DNA from: Streptomyces sp. NBC_00370 | GTDB taxonomy: Bacteria; Actinomycetota; Actinomycetes; Streptomycetales; Streptomycetaceae | Assembly (NCBI RefSeq): GCF_036084755.1 | Contig: NZ_CP107968.1 | Coordinates: 8,440,001-8,504,000 of the forward strand | Direction: 5' to 3' | Length of the DNA stretch: 64,000 nucleotides | Shown: piece by piece, positions 23,111-30,301 of the stretch | How positions within the stretch are numbered: the stretch's first letter is position 1 | How the letters are laid out: the number at the start of each line of letters is the position of its first letter | Program-made: the position numbers and the translations under genes | The notes under the pieces: generated by a model | What the model was told of the DNA's origin: nothing | Database searches by the model: none | The model's input: only the letters and a program-made list of their open reading frames with translations

Positions 23111-24031
23111 CTACGCCGGGAGTACGACGAGCTTGCCGCTCAGGTGCCCGGACTGGCTGACTGCCAGTGCCGCCGCAACCTCGTCGAGGCGGTAGGTACC
23201 CGCGATAGGCATCCGCAGCCGTCCCGCCTCGATCAGAGCGAGGATCTCACCGAGCGCTTCGGGACCCCCCGCTCCCGGCTCGGTCAGGTGAATCTGGATT
23301 CCGGTGCTCGCGGCGTCGAAGGCTACGAGTGAGAGGACGCGCGCCGGACCGCCGGCCAGTTCGATCGAGTCCGGGATCTCACCGCGCCCGGAGGTGTCGA
23401 GGACCGCGTCGACTCCGTGGGGGGAGATGGCTCGTACGCGGTCGACCAGGCCCTTGCCGTAGGTGACCGGTTCCGCCCCGAAGGAGCGGAGCTGCTCATG
23501 GTTGCCTTCGCTCGCGGTGCCGATGACACGTGCACCGCGGGCGACGGCCAGCTGTACCGCGAACGTGCCCACGCCACCCGCTGCGCCATGGACCAGCAGA
23601 GTCTCACCCCTTGCGATCTTCAGTTTGTTGAGCACCTCCCAGGCGGTGATGCCCGTACCGGCCAGAGTCGCGGCAACCTCCCACGGGACGGAGGCCGGCT
23701 TGGCGACCAGGGCGGCGGGGTCGGCAAGCGCCGACTGGGCGTAGGAGGGTGTGATCGACGCCCCCAGTACCTCGTCACCGACACTGAAGGCGGTCACGCC
23801 CTCGCCGACTTGGTCGACCACACCGGCTACGTCGGAGCCGAGGCCGCCCGGGAGGTCCACGGGCATCACCTGACGCATGAAGCCGTGCAGGATCTTCCAG
23901 TCGATCGGATTGACACCTGCGGCGCGCACGGCGAGCCGTACCTGCCCAGGGCCGGCGGTGAGCGGCGGAACATCGACGACGCGCAGCACATCAGGGGTGC
24001 CGTATTCGGAGAACTGCACTGCAAGGGACAT
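23111..24031 (-). CDS. NADPH:quinone reductase-like zinc-independent MDR oxidoreductase
   Basis: The ATG at 24031 is 8 nt after GGAG and gives 306 residues. It shows the MDR N-terminal GroES-like domain (GQVRLAVRAAGVNPIDWKILHG, GGLGSDVAGVVDQVGEGV) and the nucleotide domain HGAAGGVGTFAVQLAVARGARVIGTAS. The zinc-binding Cys/His of alcohol dehydrogenases are absent, which places it with quinone/enone reductases. It would reduce electrophilic quinones or enones with NADPH. It lies upstream of the YjdI-like gene on the same side of the island but is not contiguous with it. Confidence 0.9.
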   Translation of the reverse strand: MSLAVQFSEYGTPDVLRVVDVPPLTAGPGQVRLAVRAAGVNPIDWKILHGFMRQVMPVDLPGGLGSDVAGVVDQVGEGVTAFSVGDEVLGASITPSYAQSALADPAALVAKPASVPWEVAATLAGTGITAWEVLNKLKIARGETLLVHGAAGGVGTFAVQLAVARGARVIGTASEGNHEQLRSFGAEPVTYGKGLVDRVRAISPHGVDAVLDTSGRGEIPDSIELAGGPARVLSLVAFDAASTGIQIHLTEPGAGGPEALGEILALIEAGRLRMPIAGTYRLDEVAAALAVSQSGHLSGKLVVLPA

Positions 24032-24211
24032 TTGCTCGGCTCCAAGATCTTGGGTGTCACATGCGGGAAGAGGGCGCGGCCGTGTCACTGATCGCAGGAC
24101 CCCGCGTGGTCGCAGTACGGCTGGCGACGGGTGTGCCGGCAGCCGCGCAGCGTGCCCCGGGTTTCGGCGCGTGCGCCTTGCGGTGTTTCCGCAAGCGCGC
24201 ACTGTGCACGG

Positions 24212-24478
24212 TCAGCTGCGCGGTGGCGCTGCGTCTGACGGGGTTTGCGTCCCGCCCTCTACGAGTTCGTACTGGAGGGCGCCCGAGGGGCAGCGCCGAA
24301 CCACCTCCGCCACGCGCTCGGCCGGTGCCTTGTCCGGTTGGATCCATGGGCGCTTTGCCGTGTCGAACACCTCGGGCAGGCCATGGACGCATTCGGCGGC
24401 GTGGCGGCAGCGCCCGGCCTCGAAGGTCACCGTGATCGCCTCCGTCCGGTATGCCTTCCGCTCGGATTCCCCGCTCAT
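24212..24478 (-). CDS. YjdI-like 4Fe-4S single-cluster ferredoxin domain protein
   Basis: The ATG at 24478, 7 nt after GGAG, gives 88 residues. It matches the divergent Fer4_19 domain: ITVTFEAGRCRHAAECVHGLPEVFDTAKRPWI, then VVRRCPSGALQYEL. Three cysteines are visible (CRHAAEC and RCPSGA); the fourth ligand of a typical ferredoxin is not obvious. In E. coli, yjdI adjoins yjdJ, a small acetyltransferase; here the same two genes are adjacent with a 31-nt gap. The pair is transcribed from the dyad promoter at 24880. Function is unknown even in the family. Confidence 0.88.
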   Translation of the reverse strand: MSGESERKAYRTEAITVTFEAGRCRHAAECVHGLPEVFDTAKRPWIQPDKAPAERVAEVVRRCPSGALQYELVEGGTQTPSDAAPPRS

Positions 24479-24509
24479 GCCTGTCTCCGTTCTTGCCGTG
24501 CTCGGCTTC

Positions 24510-24818
24510 TCAGTCACTGACCTTGCTTCGGGACTGGTACAGCAGGTCCTGGTACTCGGGGTGCCGGCTGATCCAGCCCGCGAAGAAGGGACAGGTGGCC
24601 AGCACCCGGAGGTTCGCTTCGCGTGCCTCGTCAAGGGCCGTGCGGGCCAGTGCGGACCCGACGCCCTTGCCCTCGTACTCCGGCTCGACCTCGGTGTGTA
24701 CGAACGCGATGAGTTCCGTCGTGCGGATGTATTGCGCGACGCCCGCCACCTTGGACTCTCCATCGACACGGGCCTCGTAGCGCTTGGCTTCGGGGACGTC
24801 GCTCACTTCGACCGTCAT
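24510..24818 (-). CDS. YjdJ-like small GNAT acetyltransferase
   Basis: This 102-residue protein is laid out like the one at 2396: GVAQYIRTTELIAFVHTEV, the acetyl-CoA loop YEGKGVGSALARTALDEAR, and the end signature VLATCPFFAGWISRHPEYQDLL. It begins behind AAGGAG with an exact RosR-type dyad 78 bp upstream. It is co-transcribed with the YjdI-like ferredoxin gene, so it may act on or with an Fe-S partner. The acceptor is not known. Confidence 0.88.
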   Translation of the reverse strand: MTVEVSDVPEAKRYEARVDGESKVAGVAQYIRTTELIAFVHTEVEPEYEGKGVGSALARTALDEAREANLRVLATCPFFAGWISRHPEYQDLLYQSRSKVSD

Positions 24819-24879
24819 GTGTGCTCCTTGTGGGGTCTGATCCCGCTCAACTCGGCAGAATCCCGTCAGTCAGGACATC

Positions 24880-24909
24880 AGCGTAACCCCACTAGGTTGA
24901 TGTATCAAC
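24880..24909 (-). promoter_or_regulatory. RosR-type operator (exact) within a promoter
   Basis: GTTGATGTATCAAC lies at 24896-24909. Reading left, TTGATA (24908-24903) is followed after 17 nt by TACGCT (24885-24880). The dyad therefore covers the -35 box of the YjdJ/YjdI operon, whose ATG is about 60 bp further. Confidence 0.7.
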
Positions 24910-25025
24910 TTAACCCTCGATGCGGGTGTCGGCAGCCGACAGCGAGCAAGGAGTTGCGACAACGATTCGTCCTCCGGCATCTCGCCGCACGTCTCCCACT
25001 GTCAGAGCCCGACTCGCGGCCGTGC

Positions 25026-25048
25026 GGGTAGGAGCGCCACTCCTACCC
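25026..25048. terminator. Strong hairpin in the 24910-25200 gap
   Basis: GGGTAGGAG and CTCCTACCC form a perfect 9-bp stem with a 5-nt loop. It lies upstream of the gene at 25201 and downstream of no same-strand gene, so it may be an attenuator or a transcript end for an unseen RNA. I see no gene in this gap. Confidence 0.45.
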
Positions 25049-25200
25049 GACGCGCACCCCTTCCGGGCCAAGCTGGGGGACCGCCGTCCCGTTGGCCAGG
25101 ACGACATCCTTGCCTGCGGTGAGGCGGAGAAGAGAGAACGGGGTTCAACGGCGGTCGTTTCGCTGTTGCCTTGACGTCAGTAAGAAAGAGAGTCCTTGCT

Positions 25201-26004
25201 ATGCCCGAGCGTGTCCTTGAGGCGTTGCGCGACGCCATCAACTCGCATGATCCGAAGCAGGTGGCGGCATGCTTCACCGACGACTACGCGATGGAGCGCC
25301 CACTGCGGCCGCATGAGGCTTGGGTGGGCAACGACAAGGTCCTGCAGATGTGGACAGGCATGTTCGCCCGACTGCCCGACGTGCGTGCCGAGATCCTGCG
25401 CAGTGCTCGCGACGGCGAGGAGATCTGGTCGGAGTGGGAGATGCGCGGCACCAACCCGGCGAACGAGCCCACCCTGTTGCGCGGTCCTGCCATCGTCATG
25501 GAACGGGACGGACTCATCAACTGGGCCCGGTTCTACCTCGATCCGGTCACCCATGCCGGCAGGACCAGCATCACCGTGTCCGAGGTGGTGGACGCCGGTG
25601 CGGACGTTGTGTTCGAGTTGCTCACCGATCCGTCGCGGCATCGCGAGATCGATGCCAGTGGCACCATCCGTGGTCCTGAGTCCGAATCAGTTATCACCGG
25701 CGTCGGCGACGTGTTCGTCATGGGGATGCACAACGACATGTTCGGCGACTACACCACGGAGAACCACGTCGTGGTCTACGAACCCGGGCGGGCCGTCGGC
25801 TGGGCGCCCGGTCAGTCTGGTGACAGGCCGCTCGGGCAGCGTTTCGTGTGGCGTCTGGAGCCTCTGGGCGACAACCGTACGCAGGTCACGCAGACCTACG
25901 ACTGGTCGGCGGTCACCCACGCGCCGGCTGTCGCGCACCTTCCGGTGCGTACCGAGGACGAACTCATCGGGTCGATTCGCCTCATCGGTCCCGCACTCGC
26001 TTGA
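25201..26004 (+). CDS. Two-domain protein: NTF2/SnoaL-like N-terminus fused to SRPBCC C-terminus
   Basis: The ATG at 25201 gives 267 residues. Residues 1-125 are NTF2-like (LRDAINSHDPKQVAACFTDDYAMERPLRPHEAWVGNDKVLQMW, then RDGLINWARFYLDPV). Residues 130-267 are a START/SRPBCC helix-grip domain (ITVSEVVDAGADVVFELLTDPSRHREIDASG, VVVYEPGRAVGWAPGQ, TQVTQTYDWSAV). Both folds bind hydrophobic ligands, and the fusion suggests sequential handling of one compound. The ribosome site is weak (AGAAAGAGAG). No dyad is seen, and neighbours do not indicate the substrate. Confidence 0.8.
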   Translation: MPERVLEALRDAINSHDPKQVAACFTDDYAMERPLRPHEAWVGNDKVLQMWTGMFARLPDVRAEILRSARDGEEIWSEWEMRGTNPANEPTLLRGPAIVMERDGLINWARFYLDPVTHAGRTSITVSEVVDAGADVVFELLTDPSRHREIDASGTIRGPESESVITGVGDVFVMGMHNDMFGDYTTENHVVVYEPGRAVGWAPGQSGDRPLGQRFVWRLEPLGDNRTQVTQTYDWSAVTHAPAVAHLPVRTEDELIGSIRLIGPALA

Positions 26005-26125
26005 CGGTACGCATACCTTCAGGCCGCAGGTCAGGTTTGTCGGCGTGGGGTGCTCAGCGGTTGGGGCGGAACGCTCCGCCGCTGCGCTCTCTCGCCCGAT
26101 GTCAGCCGAGCGCCCCCTCGCGAAG

Positions 26126-26989
26126 TCACGCGAGCTTCGCCACGGCTTCCGCCGCCGGCGCGTCGACCGGAGGAAAGATCAGCACGACGTTGTCCTCAGC
26201 TCCGGGAATATTCAAGATCTGCTGCGTCAGACGGATTTCGCCCACTCTCGGGTGCCGGACGGGCATCGACATCGCGAAATTCCGTCCCACCGTGTGGTCG
26301 GCCCACAGCCGAGAGAAGTCCTCACTCTCACGCGTCAACCGCTCGGCAAGGTCAGCCATCTTGACGTAGTGATCGACGAACATGCGCAGGCAGTTGACGG
26401 CCTTGACTGCCATCCCGTCCCAGTCCAGAAAGAAGTCCTTCGCCGCCGGCGAGCCGAAGACCATGTGCACGAGGTTGTCGCGTGGGTGCAAGGGCTCGAA
26501 GAGGGCGTCGGCCTGCTTGTTCGACGACACGATGTCCGTCGCGCTGGACAGCAGGGCCGGTACGTGGAGAGAGTCCAGCATGTGCTGGGTCTGCGCGAGG
26601 TGAGGGGGCGTTGCCGGGCACTGCTCCGGCTCGGCGAGCGACGCGAGTCGCAGCAGATGCTGAACCTCTTCGTCCTTCAGCGCAAGAGCCTGCCCGATCC
26701 CGACAGTGACCTTGTGCGAGGGGTGGCGCTCCCGTCCTTGCTCAAGTCTCGTGTAGTAGTCGGTGCTGATACCGGCAAGCACCGCGACTTCGTCCCTGCG
26801 CAGACCGGGCACCTGCCGGTGCCCGCCACCGGCCAGCTCGTGCTGCTCAGGTAGGACTCGGGAGCGTCGGACGCTCAGATACTCGGCCAATGGTCCCTTG
26901 CCCGGGTGCGATGTCCGCGGTGTCACAACCCATCCCGTGATCGTCGCTGCATCAGCAATCACATACGTGCGATTGTTGTGTGCGGTCAT
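26126..26989 (-). CDS. XRE-family regulator with MmyB-like ligand-binding domain
   Basis: The N-terminal XRE helix-turn-helix reads QVPGLRRDEVAVLAGISTDYYTRLEQGRERHPS. It is followed by the MmyB-like PAS-type sensor (PALLSSATDIVSSNKQADALF, DWDGMAVKAVNCLRMF, FSRLWADHTVGRN). The length is 287 residues from the ATG at 26989, but no ribosome site precedes it; a GTG about 25 codons later fits the usual family start better. Such regulators often control a neighbouring oxidoreductase and bind fatty-acid-like ligands. The target is uncertain here. Confidence 0.88.
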   Translation of the reverse strand: MTAHNNRTYVIADAATITGWVVTPRTSHPGKGPLAEYLSVRRSRVLPEQHELAGGGHRQVPGLRRDEVAVLAGISTDYYTRLEQGRERHPSHKVTVGIGQALALKDEEVQHLLRLASLAEPEQCPATPPHLAQTQHMLDSLHVPALLSSATDIVSSNKQADALFEPLHPRDNLVHMVFGSPAAKDFFLDWDGMAVKAVNCLRMFVDHYVKMADLAERLTRESEDFSRLWADHTVGRNFAMSMPVRHPRVGEIRLTQQILNIPGAEDNVVLIFPPVDAPAAEAVAKLA

Positions 26990-26994
26990 TTGTA

Positions 26995-27008
26995 GCAACT
27001 TCTGTTGC
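26995..27008. promoter_or_regulatory. GCAAC-N4-GTTGC dyad upstream of the XRE gene
   Basis: GCAAC and GTTGC flank TTCT, 6 bp before the ATG at 26989. It resembles a repressor site and may serve autoregulation; it is distinct from the RosR-type dyad. Confidence 0.35.
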
Positions 27009-27181
27009 CCACCTGCACGCTACGCTCCGACGTGCGACGGCCAACGGCGAGACCACCCCCGGCGTCCGGAGACGTCGAGGACCACGTCGACTGCCCTCAG
27101 AAGATGGCCTGCCCTCGGGCCGACGAACGGGCCACCGGAACCTACGGCGGCCCGTTCTCTCAAGGCTGCGATTCGCCTCCC

Positions 27182-28330
27182 TCACTCGGGGGTGAGAGCT
27201 TCCGCGTACGGGAAGATGAGCTCGCCGGAAGAAGATTCCGGTGGGGATACGACGATCTGCCTCGACCCGTTCCGGAATTGACCGACCTCATGGTCGGAAA
27301 TTCCCTGGAACTGGACCTGCAGCACCCGCGGTTGCGACCACTCTCCCTTGGTCCCGAACCTGACATCGCCCATGACGGTCGGGAACGTCGCCCCGCGCGC
27401 GTAGGCCGAGAGGCTCGCGTCGTCAAGACCGCCTGTCGCTTCAACGGCTTGGGCGACCACCTGCATCTGCGCATAGGCGAGTGGTGCCATGTAGTGCCCC
27501 AGGAGGTCGACACTGGCTTCGGCGGCCTGTTCCTGATAGGTGATCAGCAGGTCCTGAACGCCCGGGAACATCATCTTCGGCACCGGTGCCCAGTACTCGT
27601 AGTTCACGAAACCGTTGAGCAGTGGGCCCAGCTTCGTTCTCACCGCGGTGTTCTGCGGTCCGATCATGGCACCGCCGACCATCTTCGGCCGGAAGTGATG
27701 GGAACGGATGGTGCGCGCCAGGCCAACCGAGTCGTCCAAGTAGGAACACAGGAACAACAGGTCGCTGCCTCTCTGGGCGACCGCATCGATCACGGGAGTA
27801 AAATCCTCGGTCGACAGCGGATACGTGGCTTCGTGGACCACCTGTATGCCGTATTTCTCAGCGTTCACCTTGGCGCCGAGAACGGGATTGCGCGAGAACT
27901 CGGCGTCGGCAGACACGAGCGCCACGGTCTGTGGCCGGGGAGTCTGCTCCGCGGCGAGCGCGAAGAACCCCTCCGTGAGCGCGGTGTTCGGATCCGGGCC
28001 GGTGGGGATCATGGCGAAGTAGTTCGGATAGCGGAGCTCGTTGTTGACACCGAGGCCCATCAGTCCGACGAAGAATCGCTCGCGTTCGACCATCAACGGC
28101 ATGGCCGGCAGTAGGGTGTTGGTGCCGTATCCACCGATGACGAGATCCACGTCGTGCTCGTCCATCAACCGCTCGTAGATCCCTGGAACGTTGTCGGCGT
28201 CACCTTGGTCGTCGTACCGGACGAACTCGACAGGACGGCCGAGAAGTCCACCTCGGCTGTTGACGTCCTGGCGCCAGATTTCATGGGCCGTACGGGCCGA
28301 CCGGCTGTTGTCCGCGAGGGAACCGGTCAA
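27182..28330 (-). CDS. AmiC/urea-type substrate-binding-like protein, start unclear
   Basis: The protein is a type I periplasmic-binding fold of the Peripla_BP_5 group (GLLGRPVEFVRYDDQGDADNVPGIYERLMDEHDVDLVIGGYGTN; later VALVSADAEFSRNPVLGAKVNAEKYG; C-terminal GDVRFGTKGEW). It has no signal peptide, so it would be cytosolic, like the amide sensor AmiC. Homology continues upstream of the TTG at 28330 in frame (PIRIGYCLSLTGSL), but no ATG, GTG or TTG precedes it until a stop at 28390. The true start is therefore missing, non-standard or lost by a one-base change. It sits just after the YcaC-like gene in the same operon. Confidence 0.8.
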   Translation of the reverse strand: MTGSLADNSRSARTAHEIWRQDVNSRGGLLGRPVEFVRYDDQGDADNVPGIYERLMDEHDVDLVIGGYGTNTLLPAMPLMVERERFFVGLMGLGVNNELRYPNYFAMIPTGPDPNTALTEGFFALAAEQTPRPQTVALVSADAEFSRNPVLGAKVNAEKYGIQVVHEATYPLSTEDFTPVIDAVAQRGSDLLFLCSYLDDSVGLARTIRSHHFRPKMVGGAMIGPQNTAVRTKLGPLLNGFVNYEYWAPVPKMMFPGVQDLLITYQEQAAEASVDLLGHYMAPLAYAQMQVVAQAVEATGGLDDASLSAYARGATFPTVMGDVRFGTKGEWSQPRVLQVQFQGISDHEVGQFRNGSRQIVVSPPESSSGELIFPYAEALTPE

Positions 28331-28376
28331 GGACAGGCAGTACCCGATACGGATCGGCTTCCGGGCGGCGGCGATG

Positions 28377-29033
28377 TCAGGCCTCGCTCACGGTGTGCGT
28401 TGCCAGGAGTTGCATCTCCCAGGTGAAGGCCACACCGCTGCCACCGCCATGCTGCGCCTGGACGTCGGCGACACCCGGCACGGTCTTCTGGCGGGCCCAG
28501 TCGCGCTGCCACTCGCCCAGCACTGCCATCCAGGTGATCGGGGCCACACCGGCCTGGACCATGCGCTGCACCGCCATGTCGTGGGCTTCCTTCGTGGCGC
28601 CGCCCGACGCGTCGGTGACGGCGAAGACCTCGAAGCCTTCGTCGGCCGCCTGTATCGCGGGCATGGCCACACAGATCTCCGTCCAGAGGCCGGCGATGAT
28701 CAGCTTCTTGCGGCCGGTCGCCTTGACGGCGTTCACGACGCGCTCGTCCTGCCAGGTGTTGATGAAGGTTCTGTTGATCGGCTTCTGCTCCGGGAACACG
28801 TCCTGGAGGCCCTGGAGGAGAAGGCCGCCGCGGTCCTCCAGAACGGTCGTCAGTATGGTCGGGACGTCGAACACCTTGGCGGCTTTGGCGAGCCCGACGA
28901 CGTTGTTGATGACCATCGTCGGCTCGTGGCTGTGCAGGTTGGCGAACTGGAACGGCTGGTGGTCGATGAGGACGAGCACGCTCTCCTCGGGCGTCAGCAG
29001 CGCGCCGAGTCCGGCCTTGTTCCCAGTACTCAA
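28377..29033 (-). CDS. YcaC-like isochorismatase-family cysteine hydrolase
   Basis: The TTG at 29033 (behind AGAAGGG) gives 218 residues and the family-typical start STGNKAGLGALLTPEESVLVLIDHQPFQFANLHSHE. The Asp24, Lys111 and Cys121 triad is visible (LIDHQPFQ, GRKKLIIAG, LWTEICVAMPA). YcaC-type enzymes are octameric hydrolases of unknown natural substrate. The C-terminal extension HGGGSGVAFTWEMQL is common in actinobacterial members. An ATG 22 codons upstream is possible but adds non-homologous sequence. The promoter with two dyads lies at 29144-29188. Confidence 0.9.
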   Translation of the reverse strand: MSTGNKAGLGALLTPEESVLVLIDHQPFQFANLHSHEPTMVINNVVGLAKAAKVFDVPTILTTVLEDRGGLLLQGLQDVFPEQKPINRTFINTWQDERVVNAVKATGRKKLIIAGLWTEICVAMPAIQAADEGFEVFAVTDASGGATKEAHDMAVQRMVQAGVAPITWMAVLGEWQRDWARQKTVPGVADVQAQHGGGSGVAFTWEMQLLATHTVSEA

Positions 29034-29143
29034 GAGATTGCCCTTCTGGAATTTTGCGTCCGCAGGTCTCCGGCAGTGCGCCGACATCTCATGCCCCATA
29101 CAGGCAGATACGGGCTGGCCGGGCCGGGACCCTCAACCATGTG

Positions 29144-29188
29144 GTTGACGCGTCACCTACATTAGATGCCGCCGATTGGCGCGTCAAC
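29144..29188 (-). promoter_or_regulatory. Double RosR-type operator with promoter
   Basis: GTTGACGCGTCACC (29144-29157, one mismatch) and ATTGGCGCGTCAAC (29175-29188, two mismatches) are 31 bp apart. Reading left, TTGACG (29187-29182) and TAATGT (29164-29159) are 17 nt apart. One dyad thus covers the -35 box and the other the start region of the YcaC operon. A TCAACCA/TGGTTGA repeat extends the left site (29133-29148). Confidence 0.7.
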
Positions 29189-29290
29189 CAACGTTGTTCT
29201 CTTGGGCGTTCAGGGCGAACTTCACGCGGAGGTTCCCGGCCGACGGCCTCGTGATCGTGCCCCTGGGAGGGGCGTGGCGTGCTGCCGCGC

Positions 29291-30064
29291 CTATGAGGGA
29301 GCCGTGATCACCGTCAGATATTCTTCGGTGCGGAAGCCGGCCGATTCGTACACGGGCTCGCCTGTTTCACTTGCGTAGAGGTAGGCAGTGGTGGCGTCGG
29401 CGCGAAAGCCCGCACGCACCATCTCCGTCGTGATGGCCAGTCCGTAGCCGCGCCGCCGGTAGGGCGGGAGCGTGGTGATGTTGAAGATGCCCGTCAGATC
29501 GTTGGAGATGGCAGTCATGCCTGTTCCTACTGGTACACCGTCCAGCTCTGCCAGATAGAACTCCACCCCTTCTATCCTTGCCAGAGCCGGTTCGGCCAAG
29601 ACGTGGAACATCTCATGTGGCGTCTCAAAGCCCTCTGCGACGGTCCTGGCGTACAGATCGAGCTCGTCGGCCGCCACGGCCCGAACGCGGAAGGAGTCAA
29701 TCGAGGGCTCCGCCGGAAGTCCCTGCTCGGGCCGTCTCAGCATGAGGGGACTCGGGTTGAATTGGGTCAGGCCGTAGCTTGCCGCCACCTTGGTGACGAG
29801 TTGTCCAGGCACCCCACGGACCTGAATTCCCCAGGGAAGCTCCCACGGGCTCTCAGAGGCCGCCAGCGAAGCTATCTCCTGCGGGTTGGGAGCGAGGGCG
29901 GGGCTGATGATGCCGTTCATCGAGGCAATAGGCGCTCCTGATATTGCGAGCAAGGCCCCCTCCGGTCCTCGTCGGGTGCGTCCTGTGGTGGCGGCGCTCA
30001 TCGCCTCGCTCGCGGCTGCGTACGCGGATACGACGCGATGCAGGGAGTCATTTGTCTGATTCAC
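29291..30064 (-). CDS. GNAT-family N-acetyltransferase, two-domain
   Basis: This 257-residue protein has a C-terminal GNAT core with LARIEGVEFYLAELDGVPVGTGM, then the acetyl-CoA signature LPPYRRRGYGLAITTEMVRAG and ASETGEPVYESAGFRTEEYLTV. The N-terminal 130 residues are a less conserved GNAT-like half (LLAISGAPIASMNGIISP, WGIQVRGVPGQLV), as in tandem-GNAT proteins. The substrate is unknown. It may share the regulatory region at 30149-30192 with the divergent TAP-like peptidase. Confidence 0.85.
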   Translation of the reverse strand: MNQTNDSLHRVVSAYAAASEAMSAATTGRTRRGPEGALLAISGAPIASMNGIISPALAPNPQEIASLAASESPWELPWGIQVRGVPGQLVTKVAASYGLTQFNPSPLMLRRPEQGLPAEPSIDSFRVRAVAADELDLYARTVAEGFETPHEMFHVLAEPALARIEGVEFYLAELDGVPVGTGMTAISNDLTGIFNITTLPPYRRRGYGLAITTEMVRAGFRADATTAYLYASETGEPVYESAGFRTEEYLTVITAPS

Positions 30065-30148
30065 GGGGCACGTCCTTCAGGCTGTTCCGGTAGATGGGTC
30101 GGGGCGGCGCGTCCCCCGGCAGGCCCCGGCGCGGTGAGTGGTCGTCCA

Positions 30149-30192
30149 GTTGACGCATCAACCGCGAATGTTAATGTAGGTGATACGTCAAC
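30149..30192 (+). promoter_or_regulatory. Double RosR-type operator with promoter, divergent region
   Basis: GTTGACGCATCAAC (30149-30162, exact) and GGTGATACGTCAAC (30179-30192, one mismatch) are 30 bp apart. Reading right, TTGACG (30150-30155) and TAATGT (30172-30177) are 16 nt apart. The block TAATGTAGGTGA-YR-CGTCAAC is shared with the YcaC promoter in the opposite orientation, suggesting a common ancestor module. Confidence 0.72.
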
Positions 30193-30301
30193 TGCTTATC
30201 GGGCGGGTCGTCTGCCGTGCTCCGTCGAACATCGTCGTGGCTCCTTGGAGACCCGCGACCGGCAGTGACCCTCAAGCAACCCACCCGGAGGCGATGATTC
30301 A

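Noticed and set aside
24057..24435. Frames over the interval between the quinone reductase and the ferredoxin-like gene
   Set aside because: The ferredoxin-like frame on the minus strand explains the conserved cysteines; the plus frames are shadows without domains.
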